From: Pseudomonas sp. LD120
GTDB taxonomy: Bacteria > Pseudomonadota > Gammaproteobacteria > Pseudomonadales > Pseudomonadaceae
Reading direction: 5' to 3'
Length of the DNA stretch: 64,000 bases
Assembly: GCF_009861525.1 (NCBI RefSeq)
Contig: NZ_WVHL01000003.1
Coordinates: forward strand, 496,001 to 560,000
The notes below the pieces were generated by a model. That model made no database searches. It saw only the letters and a list, made by a program, of their open reading frames with translations, and was not told where the DNA came from. A program made the position numbers and the translations under genes. This document shows positions 18,988 through 27,790 of this stretch, piece after piece (positions within the stretch are counted from its first letter, which is position 1; the number at the start of each line of letters is the position of its first letter).

Positions 18988-19892
18988 GTGTGGCGTTGCT
19001 GAGTGTCGCCGGGGTCGCGCTGGATGCGCTGCTGGGCGAACCCAAGCGCTGGCATCCGCTGGTAGCGTTCGGCCGTCTGGCGGACCGCATCGAGCAACGC
19101 TTCAATGCCGCCGGCCGTGGCTGGCGCAGTCATGGTGTCACCGCCTGGGTCCTGGCGGTGTTGCCATTGACCCTGCTGGCCACGGCGTTGTCGTGGCTGC
19201 CTTACATCGGCTGGCTGGTGGAGATCCTGGCGCTGTATTGCGCTCTGGGGCTGCGCAGTCTTGGCGAGCATGTTGAGCCTGTGGCCCAGGCATTGCGCAG
19301 TGAGGATCTGGATGAAGCCCGGCGTCGGGTCGGGTTTTTGGTAAGCCGTCAGACTTGCGAGCTGGAGGCCACTGAAGTGGCCCGGGCGGCGACTGAGTCG
19401 GTGCTGGAAAACGGCAGCGACGCGGTGTTCGCCGCGTTGTTCTGGTTTGTCGTGGCGGGCGCGCCGGGGGTGGTGCTCTATCGTCTGAGCAACACGCTGG
19501 ACGCGATGTGGGGCTATCGTAACGAGCGTTTCGAGCGCTTTGGTTGGGCGGCGGCGAAGATCGACGACCTGCTCAACTACGTGCCTGCACGGCTGGTGGC
19601 GCTGACTTATGCCTTGTTGGGCAAGACCCGTCTGGCGCTCAAATGCTGGTGGCGTCAGGGACCCACCTGGGACAGCCCGAACGCCGGTCCGGTGATGGCT
19701 GCCGGTGCGGGGGCCTTGGGCGTGGAACTGGGGGGCGCGGCGATTTACCACGGTGAGTTGCATCAGCGTCCGCAACTGGGCGAGGGGCAACCGGCCACTG
19801 CCGAGTCCATAGACCGTGGCTGGCAGTTGGTACAGCGTGGCGTGTGGTTATGGCTACTGATTCTTTGCCTGGGAGCTGAATTCTATGCTTGA
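18984..19892 (+). CDS. cbiB: Adenosylcobinamide-phosphate synthase CbiB/CobD
   Basis: This integral membrane protein of 302 residues joins aminopropanol phosphate to adenosylcobyric acid. Family features are [20 protein letters not shown] at the N-terminus, [19 protein letters not shown] in the middle and [20 protein letters not shown] late. Several hydrophobic helices occur at about 50-85 and 150-170 and at the C-terminus. The start overlaps bluB by 4 bp and the stop overlaps the next gene by 8 bp. In the P. denitrificans naming scheme this gene is cobD. Confidence 0.95.
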   Translation: MSVALLSVAGVALDALLGEPKRWHPLVAFGRLADRIEQRFNAAGRGWRSHGVTAWVLAVLPLTLLATALSWLPYIGWLVEILALYCALGLRSLGEHVEPVAQALRSEDLDEARRRVGFLVSRQTCELEATEVARAATESVLENGSDAVFAALFWFVVAGAPGVVLYRLSNTLDAMWGYRNERFERFGWAAAKIDDLLNYVPARLVALTYALLGKTRLALKCWWRQGPTWDSPNAGPVMAAGAGALGVELGGAAIYHGELHQRPQLGEGQPATAESIDRGWQLVQRGVWLWLLILCLGAEFYA

Positions 19893-20877
19893 GCATGGCG
19901 GGCGGTTGCGCAAGGCCGCGCAGGAATACGCAATTGCCGAAGAGGCCTGGCTGGACCTGTCCAGCGGTCTGGCTCCCTGGCCATTTCCGTTGCCGCCCAT
20001 CCCTCTGCGCGCCTGGGCGCGTCTGCCGGAAACCGACGACGGTCTGGAGCAAGCGGCCTGTGCCTACTACGGCGCCAGTGAGGTGTTGCCGGTGGCCGGC
20101 TCTCAGGCGGCGATCCAACTGCTGCCGCGTCTGCGACGAGCGGGCAAGGTGGGTGTGTTGTCGCCTTGTTACGCCGAGCACGCCGAAGCCTGGCGCCGCA
20201 GTGGCTATCGGGTGCGGGAAGTGCTGGAACAGGAAGTGGATTTTTTTCTCGACAGCCTCGACGTGCTGGTGGTGGTCAACCCCAACAACCCCACCGGTTT
20301 GAGCCTGACGCCAGAACGCTTGCTGGAGTGGCATGGACGACTCGCCGAACGCGGCGGCTGGCTGGTGGTGGATGAAGCCTTCATGGACAACACGCCTCAC
20401 CTGAGTCTGGCGCGTCACACTCATCAGGTAGGGCTGATCGTTCTGCGCTCGTTCGGCAAGTTTTTCGGCTTGGCCGGGGTGCGTCTGGGCTTTGTCCTGG
20501 CTGAACGGCGTCTGCTCAAACTATTGGCCGAACAGGTCGGACCCTGGGCCGTCAGCGGGCCGACCCGGGTGCTGGGGCAGGCGTGCCTGCGGGATGTCCA
20601 GGGGCATGTGCAACAACGTCAGCGCAGTGAGCTGGCCAGCCAGCGGTTGGTGGACGTTCTGGAGCGTCACGGCCTCAAGCCTCAAGGCGGCTGTGCGCTG
20701 TTTCAATGGCTGATCACGGCCGAAGCCGAGCGGCTTTATCAGTTCATGGCGCGCCACGGCATTCTCCTGCGGCTGTTCGTTCACAACAGCAGCCTGCGCT
20801 TTGGCCTGCCCGCCGATGAGCCTGACTGGGCGCGTCTGGAGCAGGCACTACTGGCCTATCGTAAGGACTACCCATGA
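19885..20877 (+). CDS. cobD: L-threonine-O-3-phosphate decarboxylase (CobD in Salmonella naming, CobC in P. denitrificans)
   Basis: A PLP fold-type I enzyme of 330 residues related to histidinol-phosphate aminotransferase. It decarboxylates threonine phosphate to aminopropanol phosphate, the linker used by CbiB. Motifs are [33 protein letters not shown], and [19 protein letters not shown], where the lysine is the likely PLP anchor. Length is slightly below average but all core motifs are present. It overlaps cbiB by 8 bp and cobQ by 4 bp. Confidence 0.93.
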   Translation: MLEHGGRLRKAAQEYAIAEEAWLDLSSGLAPWPFPLPPIPLRAWARLPETDDGLEQAACAYYGASEVLPVAGSQAAIQLLPRLRRAGKVGVLSPCYAEHAEAWRRSGYRVREVLEQEVDFFLDSLDVLVVVNPNNPTGLSLTPERLLEWHGRLAERGGWLVVDEAFMDNTPHLSLARHTHQVGLIVLRSFGKFFGLAGVRLGFVLAERRLLKLLAEQVGPWAVSGPTRVLGQACLRDVQGHVQQRQRSELASQRLVDVLERHGLKPQGGCALFQWLITAEAERLYQFMARHGILLRLFVHNSSLRFGLPADEPDWARLEQALLAYRKDYP

Positions 20878-22324
20878 GTACGCTGATGGTGCAAGGCACC
20901 ACCTCGGATGCTGGCAAGAGCACGCTGGTGACGGCGCTGTGCCGCTGGCTGCGACGCCAGGGGGTCAGCGTGGTGCCGTTCAAACCGCAGAACATGGCGC
21001 TCAATAGCGCGGTGACCGCCGAGGGGGGGGAAATCGGTCGGGCCCAGGCGGTCCAGGCCCAGGCCGCCAACCTGGCGCCTCACACCGACATGAATCCGGT
21101 GTTGCTCAAGCCCAACAGCGATACCGGCGCCCAGGTGATCATCCACGGTCGTGCGATCACCACCATGAACGCCGTCGCCTATCACGACTACAAGGCCATT
21201 GCCATGCAAGCGGTATTGGCCTCCCACGAGCGACTGCAATGCGCTTATCGGGTGGTCATGGTGGAAGGCGCCGGTTCGCCGGCGGAAATCAACCTGCGGG
21301 CCGGCGACATTGCCAACATGGGCTTTGCCGAGGCGGTGGATTGCCCGGTGCTGCTGATCGCTGATATCAATCGTGGCGGGGTGTTCGCCCACCTGGTGGG
21401 CACCCTGGAATTGCTGTCGCCCAGTGAGCAGGCCCGTGTCAAAGGCTTCATCATCAACCGTTTTCGCGGGGACCTGGCGCTTTTGCAACCGGGTCTGGAT
21501 TGGCTGGAGGCCCGTACCGGCAAGCCGGTGATTGGCGTGCTGCCTTATGTCATGGACCTGCACCTGGAGGCTGAAGACGGCATCGACCAGCGCCAGGCCG
21601 GTAAGGCCGAGCAGGTGCTGAAGGTGTGGTGCCGGTGCTGCCGCGCATTAGCAATCACACCGATTTCGACCCGTTGCGCCTGCATCCGCAGGTGGACTTG
21701 CAGTTCATCGGTCCCGGGCAGGCGATTCCTGCGGCGGACCTGATCATTCTTCCTGGCTCGAAAAGCGTGCGCGCTGATCTGGCGTATTTGCGCGCCAACG
21801 GCTGGGAGCACGCGATCGCCCGGCACTTGCGCTATGGCGGCAAGTTGCTGGGGATCTGCGGTGGACTGCAGATGCTCGGTGAGCAGTTGCACGATCCTCT
21901 GGGGCTGGAAGGCGCGGCGGGTTCAAGTCCTGGCCTGGGCTTGCTGGCCTTTGACACCGTGCTCGAAGAGCACAAGCAGCTACGGAATGTTCGTGGCCGT
22001 TTGGCCCTTGAAGATGCCGCTGTCAGTGGTTACGAGATTCATGCCGGAGTCACTCGCGGTCCGGCCCTGGAGCAGGCGGCGGTGCGGCTGGACGACGGGC
22101 GCAGCGATGGCGCCTGCAGCCTCGACGGACAGATCCTCGGCACCTACCTGCATGGTTTGTTCGAAACCTCGGCGGCCTGTAGCGCGCTGTTGCGCTGGGC
22201 CGGTCTGCAAGATGTGCAGGTGGTGGATTACCACGCCTTGCGTGAGCGCGACATCGAGCGTCTGGCGGACCTGGTGGAAGGTCATCTGGACACCGATGCG
22301 TTGCGTCAGCTGTGTGGCCTGTAG
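20874..22324 (+). pseudogene. cobQ: Cobyric acid synthase CobQ, interrupted by a one-base deletion
   Basis: CobQ amidates the b, d, e and g side chains of adenosylcobyrinate diamide. The N-terminal ATPase half reads in one frame from 20874 ([20 protein letters not shown]) to KAEQVLKV at about 21626. The frame then shifts. The C-terminal amidotransferase half continues in the next frame as [20 protein letters not shown], with nucleophile [14 protein letters not shown] and late [10 protein letters not shown]. Restoring one G in the GTGGTG run at 21622-21630 gives a normal protein of about 483 residues. Unrepaired, the first frame ends at 21743 after 289 residues. The site resembles no standard slippery heptamer. 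A true loss-of-function mutation or a sequencing error are both possible; the intact flanking genes favour an error or a very recent event. Confidence 0.9.
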
Positions 22325-22366
22325 GTCCGCAGCCTTGGCCATTGTCCTCTTCAAAGGTGCCCAAAC

Positions 22367-22888
22367 ATGTTGCAACTGATCCTCGGCGGCGCGCGGTCCG
22401 GTAAGAGTCGCCTGGCGGAAAAGCTCGCCATCGACAGCGCTCTGGCAGTGACCTACATCGCCACCAGCCAGCCCTTGGATGGTGAGATGAATCAACGCAT
22501 TGCCCATCATCGTGAGCGTCGTCCGGCGCAGTGGGGGCTGATCGAGGAGCCGCTGGAGTTGGCCCGGGTGCTGCAGCAGGCTGCCGACGTCGAGCGCTGC
22601 TTGCTGGTGGATTGCCTGACCTTGTGGCTGACTAACCTGCTGATGCTTGAGGACGATGAGCGCCTGGTCGCCGAGCGCGATGCCTTGCTGCAATGCGTGG
22701 CGACGCTGCCGGGGGAGATCATTTTTGTCAGCAACGAAACCGGAATGGGTGTCGTGCCGCTGGGCGAATTGACTCGCCGCTATGTGGATGAAGCCGGTTG
22801 GCTGCATCAAGCCTTGGCCGAGCGTTGTCAGCGTGTGGTGCTGACAGTGGCCGGCTTGCCCCTGATTTTGAAAGGAACTGCGTTATGA
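22367..22888 (+). CDS. cobU: Adenosylcobinamide kinase / cobinamide-phosphate guanylyltransferase CobU (CobP)
   Basis: This 173-residue bifunctional enzyme phosphorylates adenosylcobinamide and activates it with GTP. The P-loop is [18 protein letters not shown] at the N-terminus. Family motifs [36 protein letters not shown] and [20 protein letters not shown] are all present. It is the first cob gene with a clear gap (42 bp) from its predecessor. Its stop overlaps the cobT ATG. Confidence 0.96.
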   Translation: MLQLILGGARSGKSRLAEKLAIDSALAVTYIATSQPLDGEMNQRIAHHRERRPAQWGLIEEPLELARVLQQAADVERCLLVDCLTLWLTNLLMLEDDERLVAERDALLQCVATLPGEIIFVSNETGMGVVPLGELTRRYVDEAGWLHQALAERCQRVVLTVAGLPLILKGTAL

Positions 22889-23940
22889 GTAACTCCTGGT
22901 GGCTGAACCCGTGCAAGGCGATCGATGCCCAAGCACTCGAGCAAGCGTTGGCGCGTCAGCAGCAATTGACCAAGCCGGCAGGCTCTCTCGGTCGGCTGGA
23001 GCCTTTGGCCGTGCGCCTGGCCGGTCTGCAAGGGCAGCTCAACCCCCGCCTTGAACAGCTGTGGATCACGATTTTCGCGGGCGATCATGGCGTGGTGGCT
23101 GAAGGGGTGTCCGCTTACCCGCAGGCCGTGACGGGGCAGATGCTGCTGAACTTTGTCAGCGGTGGTGCGGCGATCAGTGTGTTGGCCCGACAGTTGGACG
23201 CGCAACTGGAAGTGGTGGACCTGGGCACGGTGACCCCTGGGTTGAGTCTGCCGGGCGTGCGGCACTTGCACCTGGGCCTTGGTACGCACAACTTTGTTCA
23301 GGGGCCGGCAATGAGTCGGAATCAGGGCGAGCAGGCAATGCAGGCCGGCCGCGACAGCGTACGGCGAGCTCGGGCCAACGGCACTCAGCTGTTCATCGGC
23401 GGTGAAATGGGCATTGGCAACACCACCGCCGCCAGCGCCATTGCTTGCGCCTTGCTGGAGATGCCAGTGGCACAGTTGGCCGGGCCGGGCACCGGACTCA
23501 ATGCCGAAGGGGTCAACCACAAGGCTCAGGTGATCGAGCGGGCCCTGGCCTTGCACGCCGGATCGCGAGGCGATGCCTTGCAGACCTTGTTCAGCCTGGG
23601 TGGTTTTGAAGTGGCGGCTCTGGTCGGGGCCTATCTGGCCTGCGCTCAAGAAGGTATCGCAGTGCTGGTGGATGGGTTCATCTGCAGCGTTGCGGCATTG
23701 GTGGCGGTGCGCTTGAATCCCGCTTGTCGTCCATGGCTGCTGTTCGCTCATCAAGGCGCCGAACCCGGGCATCGGCATGTATTGCGCGTTCTGGAGGCCG
23801 AACCATTGCTGGATCTGGGATTGCGCCTGGGCGAGGGCAGCGGCGCCGCATTGGCCGTGCCGTTGCTACGACTGGCCTGTGACCTGCATGGGCAGATGGC
23901 GACCTTCGCCGAGGCCGCCGTGGCGGATCGCCCTGCATGA
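22885..23940 (+). CDS. cobT: Nicotinate-nucleotide-dimethylbenzimidazole phosphoribosyltransferase CobT
   Basis: CobT makes alpha-ribazole phosphate from dimethylbenzimidazole (supplied by BluB) and nicotinate mononucleotide. The 351-residue protein starts [18 protein letters not shown] at the ATG overlapping the cobU stop. The frame is open further upstream, but that part is a shadow of cobU. Characteristic stretches are [59 protein letters not shown] and [19 protein letters not shown], including the late catalytic glutamate. Length is typical. Confidence 0.96.
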   Translation: MSNSWWLNPCKAIDAQALEQALARQQQLTKPAGSLGRLEPLAVRLAGLQGQLNPRLEQLWITIFAGDHGVVAEGVSAYPQAVTGQMLLNFVSGGAAISVLARQLDAQLEVVDLGTVTPGLSLPGVRHLHLGLGTHNFVQGPAMSRNQGEQAMQAGRDSVRRARANGTQLFIGGEMGIGNTTAASAIACALLEMPVAQLAGPGTGLNAEGVNHKAQVIERALALHAGSRGDALQTLFSLGGFEVAALVGAYLACAQEGIAVLVDGFICSVAALVAVRLNPACRPWLLFAHQGAEPGHRHVLRVLEAEPLLDLGLRLGEGSGAALAVPLLRLACDLHGQMATFAEAAVADRPA

Positions 23941-24512
23941 CCTTGCATCTGGATCTGTTGCGCCACGGTGAAACCGAACTAGGGGGTGGCCTGCGTGGCA
24001 GCCTGGACGATGCACTGACTGCGCACGGCTGGCAGCAGATGCGTGACGGGGTGCAGGGGCGCGGTCCCTGGGATCGACTGGTCAGCTCTCCGTTACAGCG
24101 CTGTGCTCGATTTGCCGAGACGCTGGCGTCGCAGATGCAGCTGCCGCTGACGTTGGAGCGGCATCTGCAAGAGCTGCATTTTGGGGCGTGGGAGGGGCAG
24201 AGCGTCGCGGCGCTGATGGAAACCGATGCCGAGGACTTGGGGCGCTTCTGGTCCGATCCCTATGGGTTTACACCGCCCCAGGGCGAGCCGGTAGAAGCCT
24301 TCTCGCAGCGGGTGTTGGGGGCGATCGACGGCTTGTACCAGGCCTATGCCGGGCAGCGGGTGCTGTTGGTCAGTCACGGCGGCGTCATGCGCCTGCTGTT
24401 GGCCCGGGCACGGGGGCTGCCACGGGAGCAATTGCTCAATGTCGACGTGGGGCATGGCGCGTTGTTCAGCCTGAAAGTCAGTGCCCAGGGCCAATTGAGC
24501 GAGGCGCCCTGA
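23937..24512 (+). CDS. cobC: Alpha-ribazole phosphatase (histidine phosphatase family)
   Basis: A 191-residue phosphoglycerate-mutase-like phosphatase. The catalytic histidine is in [20 protein letters not shown]. The second arginine is in [18 protein letters not shown], the acid in [13 protein letters not shown], and the second histidine in [17 protein letters not shown]. In this context it removes phosphate from alpha-ribazole-5'-phosphate or adenosylcobalamin phosphate. It overlaps cobT by 4 bp and is separated from cobS by one base. Confidence 0.92.
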   Translation: MTLHLDLLRHGETELGGGLRGSLDDALTAHGWQQMRDGVQGRGPWDRLVSSPLQRCARFAETLASQMQLPLTLERHLQELHFGAWEGQSVAALMETDAEDLGRFWSDPYGFTPPQGEPVEAFSQRVLGAIDGLYQAYAGQRVLLVSHGGVMRLLLARARGLPREQLLNVDVGHGALFSLKVSAQGQLSEAP

Positions 24513-24513
24513 G

Positions 24514-25245
24514 ATGTTGCCGTTCTGGATTGCCGTGCAGTTTCTCAGCAGTCTGCCGATTCGTTTGCCGAGCATGCCTGAACCGGAGCAACTGGGTCGC
24601 TCGCTGCTCTTTTACCCCTTGGTGGGGATGCTGTTCGGCGTGTTGTTGTGGGGGCTGAGCGCCGTGCTGGATGGCACGCCGTTGCTGTTGCACGCGGCGC
24701 TGTTGCTGACGGCTTGGGTCTTGCTCAGCGGCGGCCTGCACCTGGATGGCCTGGCGGACAGTGCCGATGCATGGCTGGGTGGCTTTGGCGATCGTGAGCG
24801 AACCCTGAGGATCATGAAGGATCCGCGCAGCGGTCCGATCGCCGTGGTGACCCTGGTGCTGGTGTTGTTGCTCAAGTTCGCCGCGCTGGTAGCGCTAATC
24901 GAACAGCAGCAAGGCGTTGCCTTGTTGCTGGCGCCTCTGATTGGGCGAGCCTCATTGCTGGGGTTGTTCCTCGGTACGCCATATGTGCGTGCAGGTGGCC
25001 TGGGGCAGGCCCTGGCCGATCATTTGCCAGCACTGGCGGGGCGGCAGGTACTGGGCTTGAGTGTCCTGGTCTGTTTGCTGCTGGGTGGTTACAGCGGACT
25101 TTGGGCCCTGCTGTTGGCGGTGATGCTGTTCTTCTGGTTGCGCCAGTTGATGATCCGGCGCTTGGGCGGCACTACCGGCGATACTGCGGGGGCTTTGCTG
25201 GAGTTGCTGGAAACGGCTGTACTGCTGGCGATGGTGGTGCTTTGA
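24514..25245 (+). CDS. cobS: Adenosylcobinamide-GDP ribazoletransferase CobS (CobV)
   Basis: This integral membrane enzyme of 243 residues joins adenosylcobinamide-GDP and alpha-ribazole(-phosphate), completing cobalamin. The family motif GGLHLDGLADSADAWLGGFG with FGDRERTLRIMKDPRSGPI is clear, followed by hydrophobic helices across the C-terminal two-thirds. It is the last cob gene. No obvious terminator lies between it and the MarR gene 70 bp downstream. Confidence 0.95.
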   Translation: MLPFWIAVQFLSSLPIRLPSMPEPEQLGRSLLFYPLVGMLFGVLLWGLSAVLDGTPLLLHAALLLTAWVLLSGGLHLDGLADSADAWLGGFGDRERTLRIMKDPRSGPIAVVTLVLVLLLKFAALVALIEQQQGVALLLAPLIGRASLLGLFLGTPYVRAGGLGQALADHLPALAGRQVLGLSVLVCLLLGGYSGLWALLLAVMLFFWLRQLMIRRLGGTTGDTAGALLELLETAVLLAMVVL

Positions 25246-25295
25246 GCAAGGCCGGCAATGGTTGGTCGTTCTGAAATTTCTTGCCTTGGATTAGT

Positions 25296-25312
25296 AGCGG
25301 GTATATACACGC
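25296..25312 (+). promoter_or_regulatory. Candidate MarR operator, copy 1
   Basis: AGCGGGTATATACACGC lies just before the marR-like start at 25316. It shares 13 identical leading bases with the site at 25741-25757 upstream of the MFS gene. The core GGTATATACC/A is near palindromic. Confidence 0.6.
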
Positions 25313-25315
25313 ATC

Positions 25316-25720
25316 ATGCTTCCCTCTCAATGTTTGTGCACCAACCTGCGTCGTGCCGCTCGTGGCGTCAGCAGGCATTATGACGGCGCCCTCGACGGCT
25401 TCGGGATCAACGTTGCCCAGTATTCACTGCTCAATAACCTGCTGCGCCTGGATCAGCCGAGCATCTCCAGCCTGGCGGAAGCCATGGGCCTGGATCGCAG
25501 CACGTTGGGGCGCAATGTACGGGTGCTGGAAGCCGCTGGACTGGTTCGGTTGCTCGAAGGCAGCGACCAGCGTAACCGCCTGGTGCAACTGACCGAGGCC
25601 GGGCATGAGCGGTTGGTCGCAGCCTTGCCGGCCTGGGAAGCGGCTCAGCAGCGGTTGATCAATCGTTTGGGGGCAGAGAAGCGCGAAACTTTGTTGGCCT
25701 TGCTGAACGAACTGGCCTGA
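25316..25720 (+). CDS. MarR family transcriptional regulator
   Basis: A 134-residue winged-helix regulator. The DNA-binding region runs through INVAQYSLLNNLLRLDQPSI, SSLAEAMGLDRSTLGRNVRV and LEAAGLVRLLEGSDQRNR, the standard MarR helix-turn-helix plus wing. Two cysteines near the N-terminus (QCLCTNLRRA) could be redox sensors, which is speculation. The operator-like repeat precedes both this gene and the MFS gene. That suggests autoregulation and repression of the exporter, relieved by a ligand. No ribosome-binding site is evident because the motif abuts the ATG. Confidence 0.92.
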   Translation: MLPSQCLCTNLRRAARGVSRHYDGALDGFGINVAQYSLLNNLLRLDQPSISSLAEAMGLDRSTLGRNVRVLEAAGLVRLLEGSDQRNRLVQLTEAGHERLVAALPAWEAAQQRLINRLGAEKRETLLALLNELA

Positions 25721-25740
25721 GGCCGGCTCGTTTCTATATA

Positions 25741-25757
25741 AGCGGGTATATACCTGC
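25741..25757 (+). promoter_or_regulatory. Candidate MarR operator, copy 2
   Basis: AGCGGGTATATACCTGC contains the perfect palindrome GGTATATACC. It lies 16 bp before the MFS start and duplicates the motif ahead of the MarR gene. Confidence 0.65.
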
Positions 25758-25772
25758 AACTGGAGAATAAAA

Positions 25773-26975
25773 ATGTCATCGATGTGGCGCACCAGCGGCT
25801 GGGTACTTCTCGGCAGCGCATTGATCCTCGCGCTGTCCCTGGGGATCAGGCACGGCTTTGGCTTGTTCTTGCCGCCGATGAGCGCGCAGTTCGGCTGGGG
25901 GCGTGAAGTCTTCGCCTTTGCCATTGCCCTGCAGAACCTGATCTGGGGGCTGGCCCAGCCCTTTACCGGGGCCTTGGCCGACCGCTTCGGGGCCGCCAAA
26001 GTGGTGCTCGTCGGAGGGGTGTTGTACGCCGTGGGGTTGGTATTCATGGGGCTTTCGGATTCGGCGCTGTCGCTGTCGTTGAGTGCCGGGTTGCTGATTG
26101 GCATCGGTTTGTCCGGGACGTCTTTCTCGGTGATTCTTGGCGTCGTCGGCCGGGCCTTGCCGCCAGAGAAGCGCAGCATGGGGATGGGGATCGCCAGTGC
26201 CGCCGGCTCCTTCGGTCAATTCGCCATGTTGCCCGGGACCCTGGGGCTGATCGGCTGGTTGGGCTGGTCGACGGCACTGCTGGTGCTGGGGCTGCTGGTC
26301 GCGCTGATCGTGCCGTTGGTGAGCATGCTCAAGGACAGGCCGTTGTCACGCCAGGGGCATGAACAGAGTCTGACGCAGGCGTTGGGGGAGGCCTGCTCGC
26401 ACTCGGGGTTCTGGCTGTTGGCGTTCGGTTTTTTCGTCTGTGGTTTCCAGGTGGTGTTCATTGGCGTGCACCTGCCGGCCTATCTGGTGGATCAGCATCT
26501 GCCGGCGACGGTGGGCACCACGGTGCTGGCGCTGATCGGCCTGTTTAATATTTTCGGTACTTACACCGCAGGGTGGCTGGGCGGGCGAATGTCCAAGCCG
26601 CGCCTGCTCACCGGGCTGTACCTGTTGCGCGCAGTGGTGATCGGCTTGTTTCTCTGGTTGCCGGTGACGCAGACCAGCGCTTATTTGTTCGGCATGGCCA
26701 TGGGCTTTCTCTGGCTGTCCACGGTGCCTTTGACTAACGGTACGGTGGCGACCTTGTTCGGCGTCAGAAACCTGTCCATGCTCGGCGGGATCGTGTTTTT
26801 GTTCCATCAACTGGGGGCTTTCCTTGGGGGATGGCTAGGAGGGGTGGTGTACGACCGTATTGGCAGCTACGACTTGATCTGGCAGGTAGCGATTCTCCTC
26901 AGCTTGTTGGCCGCGGCCCTCAACTGGCCGGTGCACGAGCGTCCTGTGGCGCGTTTACAGGCGAGTGCGACGTGA
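25773..26975 (+). CDS. MFS transporter
   Basis: A 400-residue protein with about 12 hydrophobic helices and an MFS loop (ADRFGAAKVVLVGG) between helices 2 and 3. The N-terminal SLGIRHGFGLFLPPMSAQFG resembles the oxalate/formate- or monocarboxylate-type MFS branch. Substrate is unknown. GGAG precedes the ATG. The paired operators and adjacency point to regulation by the upstream MarR protein. Its stop overlaps the GTG start of a tiny membrane ORF. Confidence 0.92.
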   Translation: MSSMWRTSGWVLLGSALILALSLGIRHGFGLFLPPMSAQFGWGREVFAFAIALQNLIWGLAQPFTGALADRFGAAKVVLVGGVLYAVGLVFMGLSDSALSLSLSAGLLIGIGLSGTSFSVILGVVGRALPPEKRSMGMGIASAAGSFGQFAMLPGTLGLIGWLGWSTALLVLGLLVALIVPLVSMLKDRPLSRQGHEQSLTQALGEACSHSGFWLLAFGFFVCGFQVVFIGVHLPAYLVDQHLPATVGTTVLALIGLFNIFGTYTAGWLGGRMSKPRLLTGLYLLRAVVIGLFLWLPVTQTSAYLFGMAMGFLWLSTVPLTNGTVATLFGVRNLSMLGGIVFLFHQLGAFLGGWLGGVVYDRIGSYDLIWQVAILLSLLAAALNWPVHERPVARLQASAT

Positions 26976-27094
26976 AGACAGTGTTGGCTTGGGTCGCCGG
27001 GTTGAGTCTGCTCAGCCTGCTGTTGATGCTGGCGTGGTGGGGCTGGCATCGCGGCGGATTGGCGTTGATGCAGTTGGGGCCTGGGGCTTGCTAG
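26972..27094 (+). CDS. Small membrane protein (40 aa)
   Basis: A 40-residue ORF starting with GTG overlapping the MFS stop (GTGA). It has one hydrophobic segment ([20 protein letters not shown]) and a tail [12 protein letters not shown]. Start/stop coupling, a plausible transmembrane helix and normal codon use suggest a real small membrane protein. It might accompany the MFS transporter. No family assignment can be made. Confidence 0.55.
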   Translation: MKTVLAWVAGLSLLSLLLMLAWWGWHRGGLALMQLGPGAC

Positions 27095-27149
27095 GCACCT
27101 GAGGGGGCGAGTAACGTCGACGCTTGACGACTATTCAAGGACATTGAGC

Positions 27150-27701
27150 ATGGCTATGCGCTGGTGTGCTGTTCCCGCTTTACTTGCAACATTCGCAGGT
27201 GCTGCCTGGGCCGCCGATTGCCCCTCCTTGCTGCAGGGTTCATTGCCCAAGCTGCATGCCAAGGAGTCCATCGACCTATGCCAGCGCTTTGCCGGCAAGC
27301 CATTGGTGATCGTCAATACCGCAAGCTTTTGCGGGTTCGCACCTCAATTCAAAGGGCTTGAAGCCTTGTATCAGCGTTACAAGGATCAGGGGCTGGAGGT
27401 GGTAGGGGTACCGTCCAACGACTTCAAGCAGGAGTCCAAGGACGGTGCCGAGACCGCCAAGGTGTGTTACGTCAATTACGGCGTGACCTTCACCATGACC
27501 GAGCCGCAGAGCGTCCGAGGTGCGGACGCGGTGCCGCTGTTCAAGGCCCTGGCGCAGCAGAGCAGTGCGCCGAAGTGGAATTTCTACAAGTACATAGTGG
27601 ATCGTCAGGGCAATGTGATTGCCAACTTCTCCAGCCTGACCAAGCCAGATAGCCCGGAATTCATCGAAGCGGTGGAGAAGGCGCTGGCGTCCAAATTCTG
27701 A
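27150..27701 (+). CDS. Periplasmic glutathione peroxidase family protein
   Basis: A 183-residue thioredoxin-fold peroxidase with a Sec signal ([21 protein letters not shown], cut before AD). The peroxidatic cysteine lies in [20 protein letters not shown] and the [14 protein letters not shown] block is typical of the C-terminal region. It uses cysteine, not selenocysteine. The ATG at 27150 is preceded by AAGGA. The family reduces hydroperoxides; here it would act in the periplasm, probably with thioredoxin-like donors. It ends just before a strong terminator. Confidence 0.92.
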   Translation: MAMRWCAVPALLATFAGAAWAADCPSLLQGSLPKLHAKESIDLCQRFAGKPLVIVNTASFCGFAPQFKGLEALYQRYKDQGLEVVGVPSNDFKQESKDGAETAKVCYVNYGVTFTMTEPQSVRGADAVPLFKALAQQSSAPKWNFYKYIVDRQGNVIANFSSLTKPDSPEFIEAVEKALASKF

Positions 27702-27721
27702 GCTTTCCGGATTGGCGCATG

Positions 27722-27756
27722 AAAAAGCCCCGGCTCTTGAGAGGCGGGGCTTTTTT
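27722..27756. terminator. Bidirectional intrinsic terminator
   Basis: AAAAAGCCCCG pairs with CGGGGCTTTTT. It has T runs on both strands and lies between the convergent glutathione peroxidase and FadL-like genes. Confidence 0.9.
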
Positions 27757-27790
27757 CTTTCAGCTCGAGAGACGCTGGTCTCTTAACGAC

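Noticed and set aside
21600..21650. Programmed frameshifting as an explanation for cobQ
   Set aside because: The junction sequence AAGGTGTGGTGCC contains no slippery heptamer and frameshifting is not known in cobQ. A deletion or sequencing error is simpler.
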